Source of the DNA: Epiperipatus broadwayi
Taxonomy: Eukaryota; Onychophora; Udeonychophora; Euonychophora; Peripatidae
Assembly (NCBI GenBank): GCA_028023455.1
Contig: JAQFVV010006199.1
Span: 6,402,972 to 6,466,971, forward strand
DNA: 64,000 nt
Direction of reading: 5' to 3'
Position numbers and translations under genes: made by a program. The notes under the pieces were generated by a model, which was not told where the DNA came from, ran no database searches, and saw nothing but the letters and a program-made list of their open reading frames with translations. Of the stretch, positions 23,831 through 35,420 are shown one piece after another; within the stretch, counting starts at the first letter, position 1, and every line of letters begins with the position of its first letter.

Positions 23831-26398
23831 TAAAATAATTATTAATTATTCTTTATTAAATTGTCCTGTATGGTTTGGGCAGTAGTAGAACCTCTGTCTC
23901 AGGATGTAAAAATTATTAGATCAAGGTTCTTGTGTTGAAATGTCACATGACTTCTTAAGCAATTAACTACTTGATTATTTATTAGATTAGAAATTATTCA
24001 TTTTAATTAACTTTTGTTATCTAAATTAAATTTGATGTTACAATGCTTTAAAAGTAAACCTTTAAAAGTTCCATATATATATTAATTCTAATATTCTCAA
24101 GGATAAATAATGAATTCATAGTATTATTTCTGTGAGCTTTATGTAATATCAATGAGATAAGTTTAATAGCTATTAGTAACATTATATTTTCAAAATAAAT
24201 TGTTTAATTCTTCTTTTTTTAAAAAAAAACAAAAAAAAAACATTTTATTAAAATATATTTATGTTGAAACATCATTTTATATCATGATTTAATAAAAGTA
24301 AAGTTATTCATTCACATATTTATGTCATAGTTTATTTATGTTTAGAGTGATGTTTTCAAGAAATAACTGCATCAGAATTTATGCTTAACCAGTGAATTCT
24401 GATGTTTGAACATCACACGACCCTCTGGGAAACAAATTATTTGATTTTCTCTGAATAATTAAACATTATTTATTTAAAAAAATTAAAAACAAAACAAATA
24501 ATTTGGTGAAATTTGGAACTCTTTTTATACTAACTTTAGTGTTGCATTTTGTTTTAAAAATTAAAATGATATAATATAAAAGTATAATTATTATAATTTA
24601 ATTATAATAAGTATAATTTTTATTTGTTAGTATGATTCTTTTTTAAAAAAAAACAAACAAACAAGTATATTCCTAATCTTTCTTTTTTAAAAAAATGATT
24701 TTAGTTTTGACTTTTAAAAACTTTAAATCACAGAAGAGCTAGAAATATTGTGGTTTTATAAACAATGCTTTTGAAATAATTATGAAAAATTATGTACAAA
24801 GTTTATGTAGTGGCTTTTATTAAGTCAAAGTTTTTCACATTAATAGAAAAAAGGAAAATTACATTGGATCCATGATATCTGCTATATTTTGTTTCAAACC
24901 CTCCTCATATATATCATATAGAATAGCTCTCATTTGTTGATAAGCTTTGATTAATATATATTGTCTATTGAACAGCAAGAGTTTAGCAATTTTCAACAAC
25001 ACACATGTATATATATATATAACACTTTTTATATGTAAAATATACATATATAGATTAATATTATAGTATAGATAAAATTAAAAATAATAATGTACTTACT
25101 AATAATAAACTGAAGGCACCATTTACACATATATTTACTGTATGTGTGTTTACTTAATTCACATTCACTCAAAAAAAAATTACTATACCATATTTTTATT
25201 TTTTTAAATAAAATAAACAACAAAATTTGACTTTTATTCCAATTAAATATTTTCTGGGCAATATCCTTTTTCTTTAATAACTTTTTTCTTATAGAAATAT
25301 AATATCCATTTTATTGTCAGCAAAGTATGCCCTCTCATAAATCTGTATTGATTTTACAAATGTTTTTACATTTTATAAAACTTTAATCTTATAGATGAGA
25401 AACATTTTAATATGCTAAATACTGCAAATCATATTCAAAAATAATAAAGCAAAGAATGAAATATATGTGCTTTCAACATAAACCAAAGAAATGTTATTAA
25501 CAAACACAATCACATATGGCATTGTGAAACAAAAAATGGTTATTGCCTTATTGTAAAATTTATTAAATATATGAATTTTTTTTTTCATTTATTTATAATT
25601 TTTTTGTTTATTTTTATATTTTTTGCTGGATAATGTATAATTAAAGTAATGTATATTAAAATAGCATATATTATGGTTTCATTATACATATTTTAATAAT
25701 AAAAAAGTAATTTCAATAATTTTTAAAATTATATTTAAAATCTGGTTGTAATTGTTTATCTTCTTTTTCTGAAATGCAATTTCATATTCTAAAATGTATT
25801 CAATTATTGTTAATAAATCAGGTTTATCAATAATCTTAAAGCATTTTTGCATTGCTTACATAGAATTTGTTTTAGAATAAAAGAGAAGTTATTATTATAT
25901 CATTTAACTAAATATAATCTGGAGAATGCATCCTATTGATATATAGGAATTTTCATATCTAGTGGCAAGTTATTGCAAATTATTACATACTGCATAGTCA
26001 AGTCTTATTGCTTGATTGTAGCGTATGGCATGTTAATTATTTCAAATTATTTTTAATGAAGTTTAAAAATAATATAAGATATAGCATGCATATCCTTAAA
26101 TATTTATATATTTAGCAGATTTTTTTTTTAAAAATTTGATTTTACTAAAATACATAATGTTTAACATTATTAAATGTATAATAAATGCATTTATGCTCAG
26201 TGTTCAGTTTATAAATACAGTAAAGAGACTCTTGGCAAAATGAATATACTTATCAGTAATATTAATTATGTGCATTATTTAATGAATTAAATTAGCCTGC
26301 TATTTGTAATTTTGTATAGAGTTGTATTAGACTTTTATTTATACTACTGTAATAACGAAACTATCTTATTTTTAAAGTAGAAAGTTAATTCGAGTAAT
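23831..26398. other. Non-coding stretch before the Rap1GAP exon
   Basis: No exon was recognised. A weak tRNA-like stretch lies near 23872-23945 (gggcagtagtagaacctctg). (TA)n tracts occur near 25008-25020. The overlapping minus frames 24859-25223 are A/T-rich and without domains. Confidence 0.5.
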
Positions 26399-26417
26399 AT
26401 TTTTGTTTTTTAAGCAG
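26399..26417 (+). promoter_or_regulatory. 3' splice site (acceptor) of the Rap1GAP exon
   Basis: The segment atttttgttttttaagcag gives a pyrimidine-rich tract ending in CAG directly before a codon-phase-0 exon. The alternative AG three bases upstream would add a single codon (Gln), so the exact acceptor is not fully certain. Confidence 0.75.
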
Positions 26418-26504
26418 AATTCCCAAGATCTGTTTGAACTACTGGAAAGGTTACAGGGGAGCCGACTGGATGAACAAAGATGCACTATGCCAGCTTTCTT
26501 TCAG
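26418..26504 (+). CDS. RAP1GAP: Internal exon: GoLoco motif of a Rap1 GTPase-activating protein
   Basis: This 87-bp exon of 29 codons is phase 0 at both ends, with no stop in the coding frame. The translation starts NSQDLFELLERLQG and continues SRLDEQRC, ending in TMPAFFQ. This is the GoLoco (GPR) motif: an amphipathic helix LFELLERLQGSR followed by the acidic-Gln-Arg triad (EQR), whose Arg contacts nucleotide in GDP-bound Galpha-i/o. In Rap1GAP family proteins the motif lies near the N terminus, ahead of the catalytic RapGAP domain, and couples Galpha signalling to Rap1 inactivation at the membrane. The QGSR-DEQRC spelling is closest to Rap1GAP rather than to RGS12/14, LGN or Purkinje-cell-protein-type GoLoco proteins. 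GC content is near 48%, far above the surroundings. No neighbouring exon was recognised, so the flanking introns are very long. Confidence 0.82.
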
Positions 26505-26513
26505 GTAAGAAAT
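26505..26513 (+). promoter_or_regulatory. 5' splice site (donor) of the Rap1GAP exon
   Basis: CAG|gtaagaaat is a near-consensus donor immediately after codon 29, giving a phase-0 intron that runs beyond the recognisable sequence. Confidence 0.8.
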
Positions 26514-27189
26514 AAACATTATTGATTACTTCTTATTACAATAAAAAAAGGTAGTACAAATAATATATAATTTTAATCTATATCTAATAAACTAGAGAAA
26601 AGGGTGAAATTTTTGTACATCTTAAATAAGCATCTTTTTTTATATTTTATAATGTTATAGAGTAACATGTAAAAATTATTATAGTAATTTTTCAGATGAT
26701 AATTTATTGTCTGTTACAATATCGTTTGGTCACATTTGTACTTTTGTGTATTCACATTGGCTGGTACAAAATTAATAAGATTAATATTTTAGCAAAATTA
26801 TTAATAGTTTTAGTTCAAGTCACTCAAAAAACAAGCTATAGCAGACACCATCCAAGTATTAAAAATATACTTTTATAAGACCACTGTATATAAATTGTCA
26901 TTTTGAATTCAATTTATAAATCATAAAATTTTTTAAAAAAAGATTTGTCTCAATAATGCTTTTTAAGTACCATTGCATAGCTTACAATATGTATTTTGAT
27001 AAATATTCTACATAATTTGTTATGAAGAATATTAATCAAAAGACATGAGTTGGGATCAGATTAATGATAACACTTAGAAGATATGATAATATTGTTAGGA
27101 TGTAAAGTAGGATAATTTCAACTTCAAAAACTTTTTAAAGTAGTAATTTTTGAATATAAAAAAAATGAAAATGTGTAAATATTTTAACT
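26514..27189. other. Intron sequence, nothing recognised
   Basis: AT-rich with no repeat or exon recognised. The plus frame 26696-26878 lacks a domain and is judged chance. Confidence 0.5.
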
Positions 27190-27540
27190 TAATTATTAGC
27201 ACAGATAGAAATGTAGTGAATGAAATTAATCTTTAAAATAAATTTGTAATGAACTATTTTAGATATAAATAATTTAATATTTAAAAGAAATTTGCCTATG
27301 TACTGAAAAAGCAAGTTTTTAAGAAATGTACTCCGCCAATACTTATTTATGGACTCAATTCTTGAACACTTAATACAAAAACAATTGAGAGGCTGCAGTT
27401 TATATAACAACAGAATGAAATTATGTTTTGGGGGATTAAAAACAAGGTATCAAAAGTGGAATGCATGAATATGAACAAATAGAAATCAATGTTATGGATG
27501 AATCAGTGAATAGATTGAAATAAAATTGGAATGTTTTTCT
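27190..27540 (+). pseudogene. RTE-like LINE scrap
   Basis: Plus-strand pieces read INTD-like ISTDRNVVNEIN near 27197, then LKKQVFKKCTPPILIYG near 27305, then TIERLQF near 27382. These correspond to the post-palm region (EIN.RI..., LK.KVF..C..P.L.YG) that is also visible in the minus-strand copies. Several stops and frame changes occur within 350 bp. It is a short internal relic with no defined ends. Confidence 0.6.
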
Positions 27541-29220
27541 TTCTCCCACATTGCATTTAGTCATAGTTCAAAGTATTATTTAATTATCTTTAAATGATGA
27601 TACATCTATATTTATGTAGTATAGGTATTTTACATGTATTTTTTAGTGTAGATTTGTGGAAAAAAAATACTAGTGTTAATTAGATAGTAATTTTTTTCCA
27701 AAGTTAACATTTTGACTCTTGATATAAATGCTGACACATGCTGAAAGAGTTTTATCAATTATTATGTAATTAATACTCATTAATTTAGGAATATTTATTT
27801 GCACAGAATTAAATATTTTTATTTAAAATCTTATTAAATTATTTATTTTCTTAAGTTTAAATTAATCCTAATGTTTTATTTGTCATTTCATTCTTCATCT
27901 GAGATATACATTTTATTAAGTATGGGTGTTAAAAATTCAGTACCAGTTTATTTGCTAATGAATAGTTAATTAAAAACCTCAGGAAACAATGATTGTATAC
28001 TGAACTGGTTGTGTGATTGTGTTCTGAAAGGTTATTGATGGTGCTCTGATGAAATCATTATCAATTAAATTTAACCCATCATCACATTAATTTTTCAGCT
28101 GATTTTTAAAGAGGTGGCATAGTAATTTAACTTTCAAAATATATATTTATAAAAATAATGCATTTTTATTTGGACATATAATCTAATACCTGGAAAACTA
28201 TGAGTACAAATTATTGTGATCATTATTTTTTGTCCAGATTATTACTATTTGACTGCCTCAATATTGTGGCTTATTAAATTATTTGATAATGAATTATTAT
28301 AAAATATTTATTTTTTTTATAGAAATTATTATTCGTGTAGAATAAGATTTTTTTATAAATTTTTTGTGTAGCTTTATGTAGCTGTTCAAAATATGGCATA
28401 CTACTGATAATGATATAATTCTGATCTCTGCACATCTTGGACTGTTATAATATATAAATAAAATAACTGCATTAAGTTCAAAATTTTAAAAAAATTTCCA
28501 AATTATTAACTTGTATCGAATTTGATGAAGACTAGATAGCTAAAATCCAGTCATTGATCTATTGTCACTGCATCTAATGTCCATTAATTCTCTACTTATC
28601 AGTTACCAATTAATGAAAGTAACTTTTATTATGTCTAAGGGAAATAAATATACAATATATTTAATCAAAATGTTATTGCTTAGGAAATTATATGATGTTT
28701 AAGCACCAAAGTCATTAATTAAGTTTTGATCCAAGAATTTTTACTTTTCAAGGTTCATTATATTACAAATTATTTAGGCATTTTAGTTTAGTTTTTCATA
28801 TACAGTTATAATTGAATAATTCTGGGTCTTAGACTTTATTCAGAATTGGTGTTCGATTTATTATTATTTTCCCATATCTATTACTAATAGCTAGTATTGT
28901 AATAAATGATATATTCTTGTGTAACTTTAATGTTGAAAAACAAAAATAGATTTTTTTAAAAATAAATCTTAAATTATTTGCGTTAAACACCATTAAAAGA
29001 AGTGTCATTTTAAAGTGTTTACGATCAATAACTAAATCACAGTAGTATTTTTTTTATTCCTAATCATCAATTAGTAAAATAATCTCATATGTGCTATTTC
29101 ACTTACTGTTTTTCCTAAGAAAAACAAATAATAATAAAAAAATATATGTAGACATCTGCTTTTGTTAATAAATTAATTGTTTTGATTTAAAAAGTTTCTA
29201 AGTTTATTGAAAGTTATTGA
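27541..29220. other. Intron sequence, nothing recognised
   Basis: No coding, RNA or repeat feature could be supported. Ordinary AT-rich sequence. Confidence 0.5.
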
Positions 29221-29235
29221 AGAGCAAGACCTTTC

Positions 29236-30527
29236 TTGAAAATTGATTATAAAGAGGATAAAGAAAAAGAAATACTGATAATAAAGTTGAAACAAATTAT
29301 GGAAATATGTTGTAAAGAACTAACATTTGAATTTAATGGAGAATATTTTAAAGAGAAAAAAGGATTATTGATAGGAAGGGCATTGAGTGGCATATTAAGC
29401 AATATATGTATATGGAAGAAATGGAAAAAGTAATGATGGATGATGAGAATGGACCAATAATGTTAAAAAAATATGTATGTGATTATTTGTTAATTTTTAA
29501 TAAAAGTGAAAGAAAGATATTTAGAAAAAATTAATAAATTAGATGAGAATATAAAATTTACAGTAAATAGGGGAAAAGATAATAAGTTATCATATTTATA
29601 TATATTATTAAATAAATCATATGACAAAGGAAAATGTAGAATACAAACATCAGTGTATAAGAAAATAAATGGGAATAGTAGTATAATGAATTGGAATTCT
29701 AATGTGGATAATAAATACAAAATAAGTAGTATTAGTTCAAGAGTATATAGAGCTATTAATTATTGTTCAAATGAAAAAATATATAAGAAAGAGGTAGAAG
29801 TAATAGTTAATGAGTTTAAAGAGAATGACTATCCAAAGAAAATAATAGATAAAACTGTAAAATTTCCGAAAAAAGATATAAAGAAAAAAAAAAGAGAAGG
29901 GAAAATATAAGAATGATAGCATAAAAAAGGATGAATATTATTAAAACTAATAATAGTTTCAACACAATTGAAATAAAACAACAATTGTGTTGGAACTATT
30001 ATTAATTATTGAAAACAACATTATGGACAAATTTATGTTTGACCATTATTAAGGATTTTTCAAGGTGTTAAAATGTATAGTAATAATATAGTTAAAAACA
30101 TTAATAAAATTATTAGAAAAATTAATAAAAAATATAATAATGTAATTAAATATAAGACAGTAAATAAAAAAGGAGAAATATAATGGATATATTAGATAAT
30201 AAATATATTAAAGAAATAGAAAAAGATATAAATGCAATATATGAGATAGAATGTAGATCATGTAGGAATAATAGGATAAGAACTAAATATGTAGAAAGAA
30301 TAAAAAATTCAATCTATGCAAGATTAATTCAGCATAGGTATGATAAAAAGTCACCAATTTATATGCATGCTATGGAAACGGGACATATATTTGAGAGAGA
30401 CAGCATAAGAATGATTGGATATAGTAGTAAAAGAAGAGATAGAAAAATAAAAGAAACTATATTAATTAAGAATATAAAACAAAATTTGAATAGAAATGGG
30501 GGGGGGGATAAATACATTATTTTATAG
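29236..30527 (+). pseudogene. Penelope-like RT and endonuclease, multiply frameshifted
   Basis: Segment 29236-29433 carries FEFNGEYFKEKKGLLIG and SGILSN, the fingers and palm entry region of Penelope RTs. After a frameshift, the motif that should be YVDD reads YVCDYLLIF (about 29472), so one catalytic aspartate is lost. Segment 29506-29910 gives the thumb and connector (YLEKINKLDENIKFT, VYRAINYCSNE, NDYPKKIIDK). Segment 30183-30527 is the endonuclease part: YEIECRSC, then RLIQH, HAMETGH, and the typical NLNRNGGG end, inside which a 10-G run lies (30498-30507). The YIG Gly is not visible. At least two frameshifts and altered catalytic sites make it inactive. Confidence 0.75.
29949..30003. repeat. 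Hairpin inside the Penelope-like element
   Basis: Arms aataatagtttcaacacaat (29949-29970) and its inverse ending aactattatt (29982-30003) pair with one mismatch around an 11-bp loop. The hairpin sits between the RT thumb region and the endonuclease segment. It may be a tiny foldback insertion. Confidence 0.75.
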
Positions 30528-31105
30528 GAATATTAATAATAATAGAGAAAATGTATATGTATAAAGTTTTGTAAAATAAAAAGTTTAAAAATGGGATAAA
30601 AAATTAAAGAAGTTGATAATAGAGGGAGTTGTACTAAAGGAGTATATGAAAAAGAAGCTAAGGGTTTTGATAAAAAGAGTCAATTATAAATTTAAAAAGA
30701 AAGAGGAGGATTATGCAAATGGTAAGTAAAATGCATACGTGAATTATAAAAGGGAATAAAAGTAGGAATAGGAATAAAAATTATTAATAAAAGAATAAGT
30801 ATAGATAAATAATAGAAAGGAAGGGAAGGAATTAGATTTATAGGTATCAAAAGTAAAATAAAAAAGTGATAAATATATTAGAGAATAATGTAGAATGGTA
30901 GATATGAAGAAAAGATAAAAAATAAGAAGTAAAAAGAAAGTAGAAATAGTAAAGAAATAATGAAAAAATAATAATTAGGAAAAAGAGGGAAGTAAAGGTA
31001 TAGGGCTAAAAATAAAATATGATTATGAATAATAACATAAAATATGCATTTTATATGTATATAGAATAGTGGTTATATGATTATATATGTTTAAATGTTG
31101 TAGCT

Positions 31106-31140
31106 CTGATGAAGACTGCAGGACAGTTGAAACTGTTAGA
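31106..31140 (+). ncRNA. Hammerhead-like core near the 3' end of Penelope-like element 2
   Basis: An exact CTGATGA (31106-31112) is followed by a 5-bp stem, GACTG / CAGTT, with a 5-nt loop and one G-T pair. GAAAC (31129-31133) follows. Box order and spacing match the hammerhead core. One unpaired A precedes the stem, and the stem III and cleavage-site side cannot be confirmed. Its position downstream of the Penelope coding region fits known biology of these elements. Activity is unknown. Confidence 0.42.
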
Positions 31141-31145
31141 AAATT

Positions 31146-32176
31146 AAAGAAATTATATTTAAAAAAATGCATTAGAGTGTGTATATGTGGAGATTTATAA
31201 AAAGTAATATATATAAATAAATAAAACTTGAAAGTAGCATTCTCTGTATATTTTGTTAAAAAGAAATTCTTATTGAAATTCTATTCTAGTTGCTAATTTG
31301 AATAATAAGCGCAATTAATAAATATTATTTATTATCAAATCAGTTGAAAATAAAAATATATGATAATTATAACTTGGTATTACTTATGCATATTAATAAT
31401 ATAACTCATTGAATTTTATAATCTAGTGCTAGAATTGGAGCACTAAATTGAACTGGATTAAGAAAAAGGCACACATCAGTAAATTATTTCTGATATTGAA
31501 CAAGTGTTATCATTTTGTCATAGCATTGTATTGCCCAGTTAATGTATTTATCATTGGGCAGAGAGCATTTTATATACTATTTACTTATCTGAGTATTGAA
31601 TGACTTTTTTTAATTGATTTAAAACAATAAATAAAATAAAAGATAAATGGAAAGGATTGTGTTAGATCTATTATTTTAAAGATGTAATTTAACTTTAATA
31701 TAAGTTCATGAAAAACTAGACAAGAAATTTTACTGACAGTACATTCAATTTTGTAATGTATAAAAGTAAAGTTTTTTATCTATTATATATATATATAAAT
31801 TTAAAGGTTTGTTTATTTGTTTGTCACTTAATAAGTTAACAAATATTGTGCCAATCTTGATTAATCTTACTTGACTTTTTTTTTTTTTTTTTGTAAATTA
31901 TGTATGATATGTATTTTGCTTTATGGTACTTAATTGTTTAGGGGAAAAATTGGAAATTTACTCCTATTACAAACAAACCCATGGATTCAGAATTTGAAAG
32001 CTTATACTAGTAGTGATCACACAGGAATTTTCATCATCTAAAATTACTATTTTCTAGCATTTTCAAAAATTATCAACATATTGTTTTATTGAAAAAAACA
32101 TTATATGTACTAAGAACATTGGGGAAATATTTGTGGAGTTATTAAATAACAAACAAACAAATATGAAAGTATATAT
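31146..32176. other. Intron sequence, nothing recognised
   Basis: There is only a (TA)n tract near 31785-31797 and an 18-base T run near 31877. No coding or repeat feature was supported. Confidence 0.5.
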
Positions 32177-32314
32177 CAAAATTACTCCAATTTATAACTC
32201 AGCCAGACTAGCCAAAAAAAAAACATCAACTCTAAAATGCAATCATTGGTTTCACTGCTACAAGTAGATTTTTTTGGTTAGTCTAGTTGAGTTGTGAATT
32301 TGAGGTAATTTTGA
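32177..32314. mobile_element. Foldback / MITE, 138 bp
   Basis: Inverted arms of about 45 bp at 32177-32222 (starting atcaaaattactccaattta) and 32269-32314 (ending aggtaattttgat) surround a 46-bp spacer. No coding content and no clear target duplication. Confidence 0.75.
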
Positions 32315-34249
32315 TTATTTTATTGACTAGTTTACCTTTAGGCTTTTAATGCTCAGATATATATATATATATATTTGAACATTAGAAACCAGTCAATATT
32401 TAGACAATCCCAATATAGATAACAATCAATAATCTCAAACTGTTGTCAAGAAGACTAAAGGTGCAATATATATATATATAGCTAATAAAAATATATTTGA
32501 ATAATTATCTAAAATATTGTAGTGGCCTAATTGTTAATTTATTATACAGACTGCTATTATTTTAAAAAGTAAGTAATTTAGAAAAATCATGTCCAAGGAA
32601 TTGATTATATACATATAGAGAGAATTCACAATAGGTCTTATAGTATAATTCAATTATTTCAATAAGGATTAAAGGAATTGTAGTCAATAATCAAGCTAAA
32701 TACTAGAATTCTAAAACAAATAATTCAGGGATATTTAAATTAAAGATAAGTCTATTGTGTATAAGTTACTGTAATCCTTTTCCTTATTCTTATATATATT
32801 AATTTGAAAAGATTATTATTAGACTATGGATTTTGTTTTAAAGAATATAGTAATTTTCTATTAACATGATTGAAGATACAGGGACTGTTAGGCATGTATG
32901 TGTCTATATATAATACTTATACAAAACAGATTATAGACTAATTAGAAACAAACATAATAATATTTTGTAAACTGAAGTGATAAAATCAAATCTTTGTCTT
33001 TCAAAAAAATCTGCTGTAATTCTTCCAAAAAGATTATTGCTTTATTAGATAGCATTAAAATCTATCAGAAATTGTTTTTATTAAAATACATAATATTTAA
33101 AAATCACAATATGAAATAGTTGGAATGTTTATAATCAGTCAAATTTTTATGTTTAATTTACTTAAATACTTGTAGTTCCAGTTTTTAGCAAAGGTAAAGC
33201 TAATAAAGAGTCGTTTTTTGGTTGTCAATAAGACAGAAGTAATTTTTATTTTCATTAGTTCCATCAATTGAAGTAAATTAGTGGGGATTCTTCGAATATA
33301 ATAAAATTAGTACTCAATTTCTTCCAAAAAAAAAGTAATAAAAATTATTTAATTTTTTTTTTATTATGATTATTGTTTTGTAAATAATAATTAAAATAGA
33401 AATAGATGTATTTACTGGCCCTGCATAATTTTTGAATTCAGTTTCTGCAATGTGTATGCTTGAGGGTATGTGCACGTGCATCCTTGCAAATATCATTTTA
33501 TTCAACACCTGTAGAAATTTGAGTCTTGTTTTTCAAATAAAAAGATTTCACATTTATATTCTGAATTTTGAGCATTTCACATGACAAAGTTCAGAATATA
33601 AAACCAACCCTGGTTTGAAGAATAAAAGTCAGTTTTAATTGATAGTTATGGATATCAATTTTATTAATATATATTTTATTAATATACCTTTGTATAATCA
33701 AAAACTGATCTTGCATTAATATTCCTATGTTGTTTCTGTTCCAAATTCTCAAATAGACTGGGGAAGAGATGGGGGATATCGATGCCTTTTACATTATGTA
33801 GTTTTTCACAAACAAATTTGGATTTGGATTTTAAGAGACTGTGTTGACTATTTCATTTTAGAGTCATTGTGAAGCATTAACTGATAATATATTTAGATAT
33901 TATATTTTTTTATATTTTAAGAATTGTTCACATTTATTGTCTTATAATAATACATTGTAATATTGTAACTTTTTTTTAATATGTTAATGATGAAATTCTT
34001 TTTTTACACAATACCATTAATCTAACTATGGAAAATTCATAACATCCCAAATCTAGGAAAAATTATAGCAACTCTCATGATATGCAAAAATATGAGCAAA
34101 TAATATATTCTGAATAAACATCTTTTAATTAGATTAACATATTTTCATTGCATCATTAGAAGTTGCAAGTATTAGTGATGGTATCAAACATAAATATCTA
34201 TCCATAATAGTTCAGAAAATACAGCAAAATAAAGAAAAGTGTGATTTTG
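32315..34249. other. Intron sequence with a small hairpin
   Basis: No gene was seen. A small inverted repeat at 33553-33602 (tttatattctgaa / ttcagaatataaa) stands out. (TA)n tracts occur near 32356-32373 and 32467-32480. The minus frame 33314-33508 has no domain. Confidence 0.5.
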
Positions 34250-35100
34250 GTAATATTTATGAAGTTACTTTTGCAAAAAGCATTCCAACCAAGTTTAATT
34301 CTATGATTAATTTTATCTATATGTTTCTATCTATATTATTAATAATCTAACCAAAATAATTGTTAATTTCTTCTAATTCATGACTATTGATCTTTATATT
34401 TTTCTTCAAAGAAAATCTGATGCACATTATTTTAGTCTTTTTGGTATTTACCTTTAGCTCTAATTTTTTATTTTCATCTGATAACTCTTGCAACATTTCC
34501 AGAAGCTTTAAAGCATTATTTGGAAAGACAACTACATCAGCATCAAAATCTAAATAAATAACTTAAAATATTCTCCATTTATTTAAATTCCCTTAGCTTC
34601 TCATTTTATTTCACAAAATAGTTCCTGTAAAATTGCTGTAAAAGTTTTGGCAATATGAAATTATCCTGTCAAACAGCTTTCTCGGTGTTGATCTTCTTAG
34701 TATCACTATGTACTCTAACCACTGCATTTTGATAAATATTCTTCAAAATATGTGAATATCCTGGATTTATCTTGTTTTCCAATGTGTTAATAACTATAAA
34801 AAGGTTTATAGAATCTAGTATCTTCTCATAATATACAAATCTGAAACAAAGTAATATCTCATATTTGTAGGACCTTTCTATAGCTTCTCTCAATACTTAG
34901 ATTTGATCCATTATGTTGAAACTACTTTTAAATGCAATTTAGTCTTTTGGTTGGCTAGAATCCAAAGTTTAATGAATATGATTTGTAATTATCTTAGTAA
35001 AAATTTTGTATAGAACTGATAGGAGAGACTGATAGATCTATCATTTATAATATCTTCTATATCACTTATTTTTTCAGTCATTTGTTGTCTCTGCTAGTGA
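34250..35100 (-). pseudogene. RTE-like LINE, RT fragment
   Basis: The minus strand carries the RT palm-to-thumb region in the same order as the copy at 53.3-54.2 kb: the post-palm segment near 34280-34400 (LEEINNYF), then the catalytic box near 34545 reading FDADVV where an intact LINE has F-A-D-D, then upstream RT sequence to about 35050. Stops and shifts throughout. The 3' tail and the (ATC)n end are missing. Confidence 0.6.
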
Positions 35101-35420
35101 TAATTTTATAGTTTTTGGAGAAATAAGAATCATAATTTAATTGTGTCTGTCATTATTGTAAATATTTATTTAAAAAAAAAAAAAATCACTCATACATTCA
35201 TCTTGCTTTCAAAAAAACTCAATTGTTTTTTCAGTTAACAACTATCAAGCAACTGAAAAGAAAGATTATATTTCTTGATCAAGTCTATCTGTGTGCATTT
35301 GCTATATGATTAATCACATAGTAATTACATGTACGGTGTGTTCATTAGGAATTTTCCCTATTTTATTCCTTTAAGATCTCAAAGAAAAGTCCAAGGGTCT
35401 TCTTTCAGTTAACAGGAAAT
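35101..35420. repeat. Repeat shared with 55.2-55.56 kb
   Basis: Sequence beyond the LINE's 5' side (aataagaatcataattta, tgtctgtcatt, ctgaaaagaaagat, cattaggaatttkccct) recurs in the same order and orientation at about 55205-55560. Both copies abut a minus-strand LINE, so this may be the LINE's 5' untranslated region or an older repeat that both inserted beside. Confidence 0.55.

Larger units (their letters stand above)
29221..31145 (+). mobile_element. Second Penelope-like element, distinct lineage
   Basis: A broken Penelope-type RT and endonuclease are followed by about 580 bp of purine-rich sequence and a hammerhead-like motif at 31106. The plus strand is strongly A/G-rich across the whole length, unlike the C-richer element at 2.6 kb, so the two belong to different lineages. 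The ends are approximate: the start is set where RT similarity begins (5' truncation likely), and the end just after the hammerhead-like box. No flanking terminal repeat was found. Confidence 0.7.
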
